Below are positions 17,889-27,517 of a stretch of DNA of 55,922 bases, piece after piece; positions within the stretch are counted from its first letter, which is position 1; each line of letters begins with the position of its first letter. Below the pieces are notes generated by a model that had not been told where the DNA came from, ran no database searches, and was given only the letters and a program-made list of their open reading frames with translations. Source of the stretch: Criibacterium bergeronii (GTDB lineage: Bacteria; Bacillota; Clostridia; Peptostreptococcales; Filifactoraceae); assembly GCF_001693775.2 (NCBI RefSeq), contig NZ_MBEW02000010.1, positions 1-55,922 on the forward strand, written 5' to 3'. The position numbers were made by a program, and so were the translations under genes.

Positions 17889-20800
17889 TCAAACCTCCAA
17901 ATCCTTTTTATGCTCTTTCTGTTTATCTTTCGGCTGCTGCGCCGCCTGTTTCTTGTATTCGTCCAGCTTCTTCAAAATGGACGGTTTTTTCTGCGGCTGT
18001 TCCCGTTTCTCGGCTTTTACCGCTTTTGCAAGGTCGGTAACGGAAATCGCTTCCCCCGCCTTTGCCCGCTGCTCAAAATCTGCAACGGTGGGCGTTTGCG
18101 GCGTATTGTTGATAAGCCCGTCAAAATTGTTGTCGTTCTGCTCTATGGTGTCCTCGACGTGCTTTAAGGGATTATCCCGCTGCGGCTGCTCGGCGGCTAT
18201 GGCATAAGCCTGTGTGCCATTCCCCATAATGAGATACTTCCCGTCCTCCGACGCATGGTGAAAACCAAATCCCGCCGCTTCGATCTGTTCACGGCTCATA
18301 TCGGTAATATGAAAATTGCCCCTCGGCGTTCTAACGGTTTCACCCGTCAAAAGGCTGTCGGGGGTCGCTTCCGGCTGCTGCTTTTCAAGCTGCCCGTCCT
18401 TGTAGGAATATCCTTGCGCCGCGATTGCTTCAAGGGTCTTGCCCGTAACGTCGCCATAAATCCGCTTGTCTGCGTCAACCAGCATTTGCAAAGTGTCTTG
18501 TACGGTGTCGGACAAGGCTTGCTGCTGTTCGGGCGGCAGCTTGTCAAATACGGGGGTCTGCTGCTCCTGCAAAAACTCCGGCACTTGCTGAAAACCGATA
18601 CTGTCTACATAGTGGGCGGTGTCCTCGTCGTTCTGATGAAGCACAACAATGTCGGAAACGGAAAGGCTATGCCCCTTAAAGTCGGCGGGGTGGTCGATAT
18701 TAAACCTTTCCCAAATGTCGCCCAGCGTCATATCCTTTGTAAGCGGTGCAGTATAGACGAGTTCATAATTTACCCGGTCAATGGTAAGTCCAGCCGCTTG
18801 CAGACGGTCATAAGGCTCAAAGCGCAAGTCCCTTGTTTCGTCCCCGCGCTTTAACTGATAAATGGAAAAGGTATCGCCCTGCTCCTGCTCGGCTTGCCGC
18901 TGCTGCTGCAACTCGGTAAAATGCCCCTCAATCTCGGTAATGAGTTCCTTTGCGGTGGTCTGTATTGTTTCAAGGGACGCTTTTAACTCGGTCATTTCCT
19001 TGCCGCTGCTCCAACCAGCCACATAGCCGAAAGAGTAATCGGAAGTATCAAGGCCGAAATGCTGGCAAACCGTATAAGCGACGCTTTCCGCTTCTACCTC
19101 GCAGGTATGGCGGTCAACGCGGTTTTGCTGCTCCGGCGGGGCGTTTAAGTCTACGTCGTGCAGCTTCGCATGGGCGATTTCGTGAATGGCGGTCTTTACC
19201 GCCTGTAATTCACTCACGCCCTCTTTGATTGCAATACGCTTGTCGGTCAAACTGAAATACCCATTTGCGCCATTTGTGATCTGCTCAAATGCAATCGGGA
19301 CGGGGGACGCTTTTTCAAGGGCGGCGAAAAAATCCTCGTACTGCTCCACATCGGCAAGCAGCGGTTTAACGGAAAGGTCGGGAAACTCCTTGCCCTCGGT
19401 CTGCGAAATATCAAAGACGGTTATAACCTTAAAGGCGGGGACGGTGATTTCCTTTTCTTCCTTTACCACTTTTCCCTCGCGGTCAAGCATGGGCTTTCTC
19501 GTTTCGGGGTCGATTTTATCAACCAGCTTTTTCACCTTGTAGGGCGCGGGGGCAAAGATTTTAATGCCTTTCTCGCCTTTCTTTACATGGCGGTCAAACT
19601 CCTTTTCCCATTGACGGAAGCCCATTACCAAATTGCCGCCCTGCATAGCAATTAGGATAGTGTTATTCAAACTATAATCATGGAACTTTGACATAGCGGT
19701 TAGAAACTCTTTGTAGCGGTCGCTGTCAAAAATCGCCTGTACGCCCTGTTCCAAACGCGCGGTGATCTCCTTTACCTTTTCGGCGGGCTTTTCGGAAGTA
19801 AGGATAATGGGGACGACGGGGCGGGGCTGCTGCGGCTCTGCGGCCTGTGCGTCTGCTTGCTGCGTTTCGGCTGCGTCCATATAGGCTTTGTCCTGTTCGC
19901 CGCGCTCCGGCTGCGGGTAACTCATAATGCGGTATTCTTCCGGCACTTCGCGCCCCTCAAACTGCCGTTCCCACTCGTCGCCGCTTTCCACGATATAGCC
20001 GTACTCGGTAAACGCGCCTTTTTCCTGCGCGGCAGCGTTCCTGCCAAAAGTAGAAAGGTCAATGCCGCCTTTCCATTCTTCGGGCATTTGTACCATGCCG
20101 GATTGATTTAAGTAATAGTCGCCCAAATCGTGGTAGTTATGTACTTCGGGGATATGGACGTAAAAATCCACGTTGTAGGTGAAGTCAATTACCTGTCCAA
20201 TATTTGCAAGCCCGTTTTTCTGCTGCAAAGCTGCGTTCAGCTTGCCAACCTCGGCGGGGTCAAGCTGTTCGAGCCGCGCCGCAAGAAAATTGAGTTCGTC
20301 CACGTCGGCGGCGCATACCATTTCATAAGGCAAGGCAATATGTTTCTCCGGGTCGTCGGAATAGCCGCGAATGGAAAAATCCTGCGGGTTGTCGGCGGTA
20401 ATGCCGACGTTCCGCATAGCTTCGTGCAACTGCTCCTTTGTGGCGGGCATATCCAACCAATAGCCGCCGGGGTCGCCCGCGTCAAAGCGGCTGCGGTTGC
20501 CTATCATAATAGAAAACTGTTCGCTCATGTGTTCACGCTCCTTTTCCTGCCCGGTATTTTCGGGGATAGCTGCCGCCTGTTGCTGCTGCGGGGGTTCTTC
20601 GCCCTCTATGGTGTAGTCCGGCATGAGCATACCGTTTACTTTGAAATAGTCGGCGTACTCCTGCGGGATAGGCGGGGAGATTTCCGTAAACAAGCGGTCA
20701 TACGCTTTGATACGCCCATTCAGATACTTTTCCATAGCTGCCTTGTCGGTGAAAACCTTTCTATCTTGTCCGGCAATCTTCGCTTGGGTTCTGCTTGGGC

Positions 20801-21236
20801 TGTTGGTGCGCACGCTCCATGTAAGCGTCCATGAATACGGGATAGATTTCTGCGCTTCTTTGTCGTAGCGGGTATTCTCGTAAATGTAGTAATTCATCTG
20901 ATATACCCGATTGCTGCGAATATGGCGGTTATGCTCGGTGGTCTGCCACTCGTTAGCGGTGTGCTGGACGTGCGGCGTTCTCACATATTCAAGTGTTTTA
21001 TCCAGCAAAAGCGTTCTTCCCGCCTGTTCTTCCCATGCGGCGGCGCGTTCTTTAAGGTCGTCAAAAATCGCCTGTTCTGCCGCCGCGCTTTCGCTGCGCA
21101 TGGAAAGTAGCTGCGCAATCGGCAAGGAAGCATAAGGGGCAATCTCCCTGTCCTTTGCTTCAAAATATATCCGGCGTTCTATCCGCATGGTTTCGGCGGC
21201 TTCTAATTTGTCATGGTCGTATGAGGAATACGGCAT
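17889..21236 (-). CDS. Giant multidomain ArdC/YodL-type antirestriction-like protein
   Basis: A 1115-residue protein. In order: an N-terminal charged region; an ArdA-like segment at about 235-440 (containing AMRNVGITADNPQDFSIRGY); an ArdC N-terminal-like domain at about 500-620 (SKFHDYSLNNTILIAMQGGN); a zinc-peptidase motif HEIAHAKLHD near 687; a YodL-like domain at about 795-905; and a DUF4316-like segment near 1000. ArdC-type proteins bind single-stranded DNA and counter restriction during entry. The gene is the distal large gene of the transfer operon and is preceded by the second oriT-like repeat. Confidence 0.75.
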   Translation of the reverse strand: MPYSSYDHDKLEAAETMRIERRIYFEAKDREIAPYASLPIAQLLSMRSESAAAEQAIFDDLKERAAAWEEQAGRTLLLDKTLEYVRTPHVQHTANEWQTTEHNRHIRSNRVYQMNYYIYENTRYDKEAQKSIPYSWTLTWSVRTNSPSRTQAKIAGQDRKVFTDKAAMEKYLNGRIKAYDRLFTEISPPIPQEYADYFKVNGMLMPDYTIEGEEPPQQQQAAAIPENTGQEKEREHMSEQFSIMIGNRSRFDAGDPGGYWLDMPATKEQLHEAMRNVGITADNPQDFSIRGYSDDPEKHIALPYEMVCAADVDELNFLAARLEQLDPAEVGKLNAALQQKNGLANIGQVIDFTYNVDFYVHIPEVHNYHDLGDYYLNQSGMVQMPEEWKGGIDLSTFGRNAAAQEKGAFTEYGYIVESGDEWERQFEGREVPEEYRIMSYPQPERGEQDKAYMDAAETQQADAQAAEPQQPRPVVPIILTSEKPAEKVKEITARLEQGVQAIFDSDRYKEFLTAMSKFHDYSLNNTILIAMQGGNLVMGFRQWEKEFDRHVKKGEKGIKIFAPAPYKVKKLVDKIDPETRKPMLDREGKVVKEEKEITVPAFKVITVFDISQTEGKEFPDLSVKPLLADVEQYEDFFAALEKASPVPIAFEQITNGANGYFSLTDKRIAIKEGVSELQAVKTAIHEIAHAKLHDVDLNAPPEQQNRVDRHTCEVEAESVAYTVCQHFGLDTSDYSFGYVAGWSSGKEMTELKASLETIQTTAKELITEIEGHFTELQQQRQAEQEQGDTFSIYQLKRGDETRDLRFEPYDRLQAAGLTIDRVNYELVYTAPLTKDMTLGDIWERFNIDHPADFKGHSLSVSDIVVLHQNDEDTAHYVDSIGFQQVPEFLQEQQTPVFDKLPPEQQQALSDTVQDTLQMLVDADKRIYGDVTGKTLEAIAAQGYSYKDGQLEKQQPEATPDSLLTGETVRTPRGNFHITDMSREQIEAAGFGFHHASEDGKYLIMGNGTQAYAIAAEQPQRDNPLKHVEDTIEQNDNNFDGLINNTPQTPTVADFEQRAKAGEAISVTDLAKAVKAEKREQPQKKPSILKKLDEYKKQAAQQPKDKQKEHKKDLEV

Positions 21237-21264
21237 ATTCTTTCATCACGTCCTTTCTCGGTCA

Positions 21265-21365
21265 TATAAGGGTTTGGGACTATCCCAACAAGCAAAATGC
21301 CCGCGCTCTCTATGGGAAGCGCGGGCATTTCTCGCAAACGGGTACTCGTTTGCTGTGCTTGCTAT
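21265..21365 (-). repeat. Second, inverted oriT-like copy in element C
   Basis: 21265-21294 is the reverse complement of 15801-15830 with one mismatch. 21333-21365 is a perfect 33-base reverse complement of 15763-15795. Between them a GCCCGCGCT/AGCGCGGGC hairpin is present here but not in the first copy. The two copies flank the mobC-relaxase genes, TTRAP and the ArdC-like gene in opposite orientation, just before the ArdC-like start. It may be an oriT duplicate, a shared regulator site or a substrate for inversion. Confidence 0.75.
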
Positions 21366-21730
21366 GTAGTTGTTTTTATCCGTAAACGCCTGTTTCTCTC
21401 GCTTTGGGCTTTCTGTCTGCGGCGTATCTTTGCCGCGCAATCGGGGCAGTATTTCGCCCGGTTGCTGCCCGCCGCAAACGTGCTGCCGCATACCGCGCAA
21501 CGCTTCAAATCGGTTTCCCCGCTGCGGGTGATCTGTTCGCAAAGCTGCCTGTCGGCGGGTAATACCGCTTCGCGGAAATAGCGGCATAGCAGCGAATAGC
21601 TGATACTCTGCACACAAACGCAAGTTTCCCCGTCGTCCAGCAGCAGACAATTCCCGCAATCGTTGTTTGCACAAGCGGCGCGGGTCATTTTCTTTACGGC
21701 GCGGTATTGCTTTTCATCAAGCCTTATCAT
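21362..21730 (-). CDS. Cysteine-rich VLP-domain protein
   Basis: A 122-residue protein with 13 or so cysteines. The first group is AACANNDCGNCLLLDDGETC; the second is CAVCGSTFAAGSNRAKYCPD, which looks like a zinc ribbon. It belongs to the Cys-rich VLP proteins of Tn1549-like operons. Its exact function is unknown. It overlaps the topoisomerase stop by 4 bases, so it is part of the same transcript. Confidence 0.75.
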   Translation of the reverse strand: MIRLDEKQYRAVKKMTRAACANNDCGNCLLLDDGETCVCVQSISYSLLCRYFREAVLPADRQLCEQITRSGETDLKRCAVCGSTFAAGSNRAKYCPDCAAKIRRRQKAQSERNRRLRIKTTT

Positions 21731-23802
21731 TTTCGGTTCTGCTCGACGCGGAAGTTTACATACTTGCCGCCTGTGTCGGCAAGCAGCACAACTCCGTCAA
21801 AGGTCTTTCCCGTCTTGGTCGAGTACATACCTTTGATTTTTACCTTTCCGTCTTTCAAAAGGGCGGCGGCAATCGCCTTTGTGAAAGCCTTTTTGCGCTG
21901 CTCAAAAAAGCGGTCATTCTTCCACATCACAAAGCTGCAAGCCCTGTCGGAGCAGTAAAAGTTTTTCTTGCCCTCGTAAACCGCCGCGCCGCAACGGGGG
22001 CAAGTGCCGATTGCTTCCCGCTGCGGGGTAAACAGCTTCGCTTTATCCTCGGAAATCGCGGAATAGGTCTTGACAAGCCCCGCTGTCATTTCCTCAATCC
22101 CGCGCATGAAGTCGGCGGGGCTGTCGCTGCCCTTTGCAATCCCGGTAAGGCGCGTTTCCCATTCTGCCGTAAGCTGCGGGGACGTAAGGCTGTCGGGCAG
22201 AATAGCGACAAGGTTATACCCGTCCTTTGTGGGGATTAGCTTTTTGCCCTTGCGCTCGGCAAAGCCCGCGCTAATGAGTTTTTCAATGATACCCGCCCGC
22301 GTCGCGGTGGTGCCTAACCCTTTGCGCTCCGCGTCCTCCGGCGTGTCCTCCTTTCCCGCACTCTCCATAGCCGAAAGTAACGTATCTTCGGTAAATGCCT
22401 TTGGGGGCTGCGTGTAACGTTCGGAGATCTCCGCTGCCGGATTGTCAAAGGTCTGCCCCTCGGCAAGCGGGGGTAAAACCGCTTCCGGCTCTGCGTCCTC
22501 GTCCTGTTCCCCGGACGCGGCGCGGGATAGTCTTTCAATCTCGCGCCAACCCTCGCAAAGCGTCGTCCTGCCCTTTGCGGTAAAGGTATAGCCGCCGCAA
22601 GTGAAAACCGCCGTAACCGCTTCATACTCATAGGGCGCGGCAACGGCGCAAAGCAGTTTTGCGCACACAAGGGTCATTAGCTTTTTCTCACTTTCGGCAA
22701 GGGAAGAAAAGCCCGTTTTCACAAACTCCGCTGTCGGCAAAATGGCGTGATGGTCGGTTACTTTGCTGTTGTCGCAAATCCTCGCAAGGTCGGCTTGCAG
22801 CTTCACGCCCTGCATAAAGGGGAGAGCAGCGCAAAGGCCGGTGATAAGTTCCTTTGTGCTGCCCTCCATATCGGAAGTGATATATTTGCTGTCGGTGCGG
22901 GGATAGGTCAAAAGCCGTTTTTCATAAAGGGCTTGCGCATAGTCAAGGGTCTGTTTCGCCGTAAACCCATACAAACGGTTTGCTTCCCGCTGCAAGGCGG
23001 TGAGGTCAAACAGTTTCGGCGGGGCTGCGGTCTTTTTCTCTTTTTTAAGGGAAGTACAAACGGCCTGCGATTTCTCGCAAGCCGCTTTCATCTGCCGCGC
23101 CGCCGCTTCGTCGTCCTGCCTTTCGGAAAGGGCGGCAACGCCGCCAACGTCCAGCCGGACGACATGATATTTCTCTTTCTTAAAGCTGCTGATTGCATAG
23201 TCGCGGTTTACCAGCATAGCAAGGGTGGGCGTTTGCACTCTGCCGACATTCAATGTTTTATGGTAGAGGATAGAGAAAAGGCGGGTCGCGTTAATGCCAA
23301 TGAGCCAATCGGCCTTTGCTCTGCAAAGCGCGGATTGATAGAGGTTGTCATAGCCGCGCCCGTCTTTGAGATTTGAAAAGCCCTCGCGGATTGCACTTGC
23401 TTCCATGCTGCTAATCCAAAGGCGGGAAAAGGGCTTTTTGCAATTCGCCTGTTCATAGACAAAGCGGAAAATGAGTTCCCCCTCGCGCCCGCTGTCGCAA
23501 GCATTGATAATCTCGGTAACGTCGCTGCGGTGCATAAGGTCTTTGAGAATGGAAAACTGCTGCTCCTTGCCGCTGGCAACAATAAACTGCCACTCCTGCG
23601 GGACAATGGGAAGATCGTCGTACTTCCATTTACGGAATTGTTCATTGTAGGTCGCCGCGTCTGCAAGGCTAATCAAATGCCCGATACACCACGACACAAG
23701 GTAGCCGCCGCCCTCAAAATATCCGCTGCGCTTTTCATTCGCGCCCATAACGGCGGCAATCGCCGCCCCGACGCTCGGTTTTTCTGCAATTACAAGTTTC
23801 AT
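21727..23802 (-). CDS. topB: DNA topoisomerase III (type IA)
   Basis: A 691-residue protein. The TOPRIM domain starts MKLVIAEKPSVG and has the acidic motif ACDSGREGEL at 101-110. The active-site Tyr300 is in LLTYPRTDSKYIT. A C-terminal zinc ribbon (CPRCGAAVYEGKKNFYC...) is near residue 614. Tn1549-like ICEs commonly encode such an enzyme, which would resolve strand tangles during rolling-circle replication and transfer. Full length and overlapping both neighbours. Confidence 0.93.
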   Translation of the reverse strand: MKLVIAEKPSVGAAIAAVMGANEKRSGYFEGGGYLVSWCIGHLISLADAATYNEQFRKWKYDDLPIVPQEWQFIVASGKEQQFSILKDLMHRSDVTEIINACDSGREGELIFRFVYEQANCKKPFSRLWISSMEASAIREGFSNLKDGRGYDNLYQSALCRAKADWLIGINATRLFSILYHKTLNVGRVQTPTLAMLVNRDYAISSFKKEKYHVVRLDVGGVAALSERQDDEAAARQMKAACEKSQAVCTSLKKEKKTAAPPKLFDLTALQREANRLYGFTAKQTLDYAQALYEKRLLTYPRTDSKYITSDMEGSTKELITGLCAALPFMQGVKLQADLARICDNSKVTDHHAILPTAEFVKTGFSSLAESEKKLMTLVCAKLLCAVAAPYEYEAVTAVFTCGGYTFTAKGRTTLCEGWREIERLSRAASGEQDEDAEPEAVLPPLAEGQTFDNPAAEISERYTQPPKAFTEDTLLSAMESAGKEDTPEDAERKGLGTTATRAGIIEKLISAGFAERKGKKLIPTKDGYNLVAILPDSLTSPQLTAEWETRLTGIAKGSDSPADFMRGIEEMTAGLVKTYSAISEDKAKLFTPQREAIGTCPRCGAAVYEGKKNFYCSDRACSFVMWKNDRFFEQRKKAFTKAIAAALLKDGKVKIKGMYSTKTGKTFDGVVLLADTGGKYVNFRVEQNRK

Positions 23803-24548
23803 AGATTATCGTCCTCCTGCTCGGTCTGTTCGGTTTCGACTACTTCCGTTTCCTCGTCGTCCTCGTCAAAATCAAGGTCGTCAAGGCTGCTGCTGCCTTT
23901 CGCCGCGTCCTTTTTGGGCTTCAAAATCTTAAAGTAGTAGAACGCGCCGCCGCCCGCTGCGGCAACAAGCAGCACGACAAGCAGAATACCCATGCCGCCG
24001 CCTTTTTCTTCTTCCGGCGGCTGCTCGGTTTCTTCCGGCTCCGGCTCGGCTTCCACACCCGCGCACTCGCTCATGTTGACGCTGCAAACCGGGCAAGCGG
24101 TGTTGACGCTTCCGGCAACGCATTTATCGGTGCAGCTACAAACGGGGGCTTCGGTCTGCCCGTCCTCCATAAGGGCGGTTAAATCCGCTTCGTCCACTTG
24201 GTTAAGGAAATGGACGGTATTTTCCCCGTCCTCGGCGCGGTCAATGATGATGTAAAAATAGTTGCCACTTTTGGTAACGACGGTGATAAACTGCTTGTCG
24301 CCGGACGCTTCACCCGTTATATCGTCCACAAGGGACATATTCCCGTCCGGGGTAAGGGGCTGCGGCTCATAGCCGCCCGTCGTTTCTTCCGGCTCGGTTT
24401 CCGGCGCGGGGGTTTCCTCGGTTACGGGGGTAGGCGTGTCGTCGCTTTCATCGCCACCGCCCGCATAAGCGGTAACAGAAAAGCCGCACATGATAACCAG
24501 TGCGGCAAGCAATACGGTAAACTTTCGGATTATCTTTTTATTCTTCAT
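23799..24548 (-). CDS. DUF4366-type secreted/membrane protein
   Basis: A 249-residue protein. A signal peptide (KFTVLLAALVIMCGFSVTAYAGGG) is followed by an acidic Thr/Pro/Glu-rich linker, a small beta-rich domain (FITVVTKSGNYFYIIIDRAE), a Cys cluster (CSCTDKCVAG), another acidic linker and one membrane helix (MGILLVVLLVAAAGGGAFYY), with an acidic cytoplasmic tail. This matches DUF4366 proteins of Tn1549-like operons, an exported surface component of unknown task. AGGAGG places the start at 24548 rather than further upstream. Confidence 0.8.
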   Translation of the reverse strand: MKNKKIIRKFTVLLAALVIMCGFSVTAYAGGGDESDDTPTPVTEETPAPETEPEETTGGYEPQPLTPDGNMSLVDDITGEASGDKQFITVVTKSGNYFYIIIDRAEDGENTVHFLNQVDEADLTALMEDGQTEAPVCSCTDKCVAGSVNTACPVCSVNMSECAGVEAEPEPEETEQPPEEEKGGGMGILLVVLLVAAAGGGAFYYFKILKPKKDAAKGSSSLDDLDFDEDDEETEVVETEQTEQEDDNL

Positions 24549-24804
24549 TGTCGTTGTCCTCCTGTTCGGCGGGGTAAGTGGCTTCCGGCTGCGGCAAGGT
24601 GATTTCGCCGCTGGCGTAAGCGGAGAGGAACGCGGCAAGCTGCGTCCCGTCAAGGTGTACCGCCTTTACCATTTGCACGATCTGCGCGTTTTCTTCCTCG
24701 ACTTTCTGCGCTTCAAGGTCTTTCAGCTTCTTTTGCTGTTCAAGGATTTTTGCCCTCGTTTTCTCAATATCCCTTTCGATACGGTCAAGTTTCGTGTTCG
24801 CCAT
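24538..24804 (-). CDS. DUF4315-type coiled-coil protein
   Basis: A protein of about 88 residues. The first half is a charged coiled coil (TKLDRIERDIEKTRAKILEQ, KKLKDLEAQKVEEENAQIVQ) and the acidic C-terminus is EQEDNDNEE. It belongs to the DUF4315 group always found beside DUF4366 in these operons. GGAGTAA favours the ATG at 24804; an ATG at 24810 is too close. It overlaps the DUF4366 start by 11 bases. Function unknown. Confidence 0.75.
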   Translation of the reverse strand: MANTKLDRIERDIEKTRAKILEQQKKLKDLEAQKVEEENAQIVQMVKAVHLDGTQLAAFLSAYASGEITLPQPEATYPAEQEDNDNEE

Positions 24805-24810
24805 AGTCAT

Positions 24811-25533
24811 TTACTCCTTTCCAAACTGTTCTTTCCATGAATAGCTGCGCCCCAATCCCTTAACGGTTTTAAGATAGGGCATAGCGTTTTCTTCCAAAGT
24901 CGCCGCCCGGTTAAATAGATCGGGATAGTGTTCTTTGAGATATAAAATCTCTTGTTTCTTCATGCTCGGACAAAAGAAACAGGACGATTTACCCGGCTGC
25001 GGCAATCCTGCCGCTTTGATTTCCCGGATACAATCGTCCCTGTTCCAGCCCCATTCTTCAATGAGGGGGTAGCGGTTATGATATTTTTTGTCGGCTTCGT
25101 TGTACTTGCGGGAATGTTCATACCGTTTCACTTCTCCCGCGTCATAGCCGATATAGCGGTTGACTTTCTCGCCGCGCTGCCATACTTCGCGGCAAGGCGC
25201 ATAGTGGTTGCAAAACTTTTCCTGCGGTGCGATTTTGTGTTTCTGCGAACAACGCTTATGCCCGTAGGCAATCGACGGGAGCGTATGAGAGCGCAAGCAC
25301 TCGGTTTCAAGAGATAGGCGGTTGCCGTAGCGGTCAACATACTGCACAACGGTAATCTGCGGCATACCGTGTTCCGCAAGCCATTGATTGATTATCTCGA
25401 TAAATTGATAGGTATGCGGGTGTTCCGCGCCCGTATCGGCAAAGGTGATAAGGTCAATCGGGATTTTGTGCTTGTATAGGCCAATAAGTAAGGCGGCACT
25501 ATTCGTGCCGCCGCCAAAAGATACAATATTCAT
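24811..25533 (-). CDS. PAPS-reductase-like PP-loop protein
   Basis: A 240-residue protein starting MNIVSFGGGTNSAALLIGLY. SFGGGTNS at residues 5-12 is the PP-loop of adenosine phosphosulfate/N-type ATP pyrophosphatases. Several Cys and His residues follow (KRCSQKHK, CNHYAPC, CFFCPSMKKQE), giving possible Fe-S binding. Such proteins recur in Tn1549-like operons between NlpC/P60 and DUF4315 genes. A role in nucleotide or DNA modification to evade host defence is plausible, given the methylases nearby, but not demonstrated. Confidence 0.75.
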   Translation of the reverse strand: MNIVSFGGGTNSAALLIGLYKHKIPIDLITFADTGAEHPHTYQFIEIINQWLAEHGMPQITVVQYVDRYGNRLSLETECLRSHTLPSIAYGHKRCSQKHKIAPQEKFCNHYAPCREVWQRGEKVNRYIGYDAGEVKRYEHSRKYNEADKKYHNRYPLIEEWGWNRDDCIREIKAAGLPQPGKSSCFFCPSMKKQEILYLKEHYPDLFNRAATLEENAMPYLKTVKGLGRSYSWKEQFGKE

Positions 25534-25546
25534 TTTTCAACTCCTT

Positions 25547-27517
25547 TTAATTGTAATTTAACCGCCCGTAGGCGTAAAAGTGGGATTGCCAATAGCTGGT
25601 GTCCAGCTTTGAATACTGGATAGGGTCGCCACAATGCAGCATGACGGGGCTTCCGTCCCCGTCCTCGCCCACATAAATCCCCACATGGGAAACGCCGGGG
25701 GTGTCGTATGTACCCGTAAAGAACACCAAATCCCCCGGCTGCGGGTTAGAAACAGGGGTTGAGATGTTGTAAAGCCCTTGCGCCCCAAGTCTGCCCGTAT
25801 TGTATAGGCCGCTGTTCGTCAACACATAACTCACAAAGCCGCTGCAATCAAAAGAGGTTTCCGGGGTGCTGCCGCCCCACACATAGGGAAAACCGACGTA
25901 TTTATCTGCTTCCTCCATGAGCCGCGCAAACTTTTCATCGGAACCCAGCAGCGCGGCGGGTACTTCATAATCGGCGGGCGGGTTTTCATAGTATTTAGAC
26001 ACATAGCCGGATTGCGGGAAAAGGTCGGGTCTGTTTCCCAGCGACGACATATACATAGCGTACATGGATAGCTGTTCTTCGCCCATGATGTAAACGGGGA
26101 CATGGGAGAGGTTGAAGTTTTCCAAATCCACATGAAGAATGTAATAGTTATAGGGGACTTCAACCGTATAGGGGTTGCCCTCGCTGTCCGTCCTTGTTTC
26201 GGTGCGGTAGCGTACCTGTACTTCTTCCTCGACCGTCAAGATATACTGTTTCTCAAAGAGCATTTCAAGGGTGCTTTGCACTTCATCGAGTGTAAACACG
26301 CCCTCATGCCACGCGGAAAGGATAGAAATTAGCACATAGGGGTCATGCTCGATCTCGTCCGCGTTTACCCGGTATTCGTCATAGCCGGGGTATTCGCTTT
26401 CGATATTGTCCAGCATATCTTGTAACTCGGCTTCCATAGCGGCATACGCGCTTTCCGCGCCCGTTATATCCGCGTCCTCGGAGAGATAGGACGACGCAAT
26501 CAAGCCGCTGCCGCTGTTGCCGCCAAAGAGGGAGCAAGAGGACAGCCCGCCGAAAAGCAGCAGCACGATAAAGGCAATCCCGCCCACAATCAAGCAGCCT
26601 TTCCAATGCCGGACAACAAAGAACGTCGCCCGTTTGGTTTCCTGCGCGGTTTTCTTCGCCGCCTTTGCGGTGGCTTCAGCGGTTTTTTTCGCTTTGCCGC
26701 CCGCTTTCAGCGTTTTTGCATACTGCTTTTTAATGCGCTGCTTCTGCCAAAAACGGGAAATGGGGTTGGAGTGCGCAAGCGCGGGGTTATCGTGCAACGC
26801 CTTTTGATAGAGAAAATCTGCGTTTGCCTTTACCGCTTGTTTTTCCGCTGCCGCCGCTGCCCGGTAGGGTTTCAGCTTATGGCGGCGTATGCCGCCCTTA
26901 ACTGCCCGCGCCGCCATGCCGCCCGCTTTCTCTCCGGCAAGTTCTACCCGGTGCCCGCTTTCCACACCGACGTTTTCTTTCTCTACCTCGTAGATTTTCC
27001 CATGTACGGTACTGTTTAACTCCTGTGCCGGACGGGATAAGGGGTTATGCCGCAACTTGCCGTTTGGGGGCTTATCCGTCTTTTCAAAGGAAAGGCGCGT
27101 CTTTGCCTTGCCTTTCGCTTCGTCAAAAACGCGCTCTTTCTTGATTTTGGTCTGCTTGGGGATAGCCGCCCGCGCTGCGTCTAAACAGTCTGCCGCCTTA
27201 TCCGATTTCTTGATCGCTTTTTGAAGTTCCGGCGTTGCCCGTTCCGCTTCGGAAAACTGCAAGCGGGAAGAATGGGTTTTAGGCTGCGTCGCGTCAAGGG
27301 CTTTTTTCTCCGCGCCTTTTGCTGCGTGTCGCTCAATCTCTGCGCCGATATGCTGCACAACCTTTTCCGCTGCCACCCCTGCGGGGGCTGAATAGTTTTC
27401 TTCCTGCGGCCTTTCGCTGATACTGGACGTTTCGCCCGTCGTGAGGTTTTCCGCAACCGCACCGTCGCGGGTCATTTTTTGCGTTACCTTGTCGGGGGCT
27501 TTCAGTTCCTTGCTCAA
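25547..27517 (-). CDS. CD1108-like membrane NlpC/P60 peptidoglycan hydrolase
   Basis: A 656-residue protein. A long basic Ala/Lys-rich cytoplasmic part of about 300 residues is followed by one membrane helix near 306-326 ([20 protein letters not shown]), a lysozyme-like central region and a C-terminal NlpC/P60 domain. Catalytic Cys is in FDCSGFVSY (about 556), His in [10 protein letters not shown] (about 609), and the third residue is near HCGDP. This is the VirB1-like enzyme that opens the cell wall for the conjugation pore. It overlaps the DNA methylase stop. Confidence 0.88.
   Translation of the reverse strand: MSKELKAPDKVTQKMTRDGAVAENLTTGETSSISERPQEENYSAPAGVAAEKVVQHIGAEIERHAAKGAEKKALDATQPKTHSSRLQFSEAERATPELQKAIKKSDKAADCLDAARAAIPKQTKIKKERVFDEAKGKAKTRLSFEKTDKPPNGKLRHNPLSRPAQELNSTVHGKIYEVEKENVGVESGHRVELAGEKAGGMAARAVKGGIRRHKLKPYRAAAAAEKQAVKANADFLYQKALHDNPALAHSNPISRFWQKQRIKKQYAKTLKAGGKAKKTAEATAKAAKKTAQETKRATFFVVRHWKGCLIVGGIAFIVLLLFGGLSSCSLFGGNSGSGLIASSYLSEDADITGAESAYAAMEAELQDMLDNIESEYPGYDEYRVNADEIEHDPYVLISILSAWHEGVFTLDEVQSTLEMLFEKQYILTVEEEVQVRYRTETRTDSEGNPYTVEVPYNYYILHVDLENFNLSHVPVYIMGEEQLSMYAMYMSSLGNRPDLFPQSGYVSKYYENPPADYEVPAALLGSDEKFARLMEEADKYVGFPYVWGGSTPETSFDCSGFVSYVLTNSGLYNTGRLGAQGLYNISTPVSNPQPGDLVFFTGTYDTPGVSHVGIYVGEDGDGSPVMLHCGDPIQYSKLDTSYWQSHFYAYGRLNYN

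Noticed and set aside
20130-20834. 234-residue plus-strand frame
   Set aside because: Shadow of the giant ArdC-like gene, which has clear domains on the other strand.
22747-23376. 209-residue plus-strand frame
   Set aside because: Shadow of topoisomerase III.
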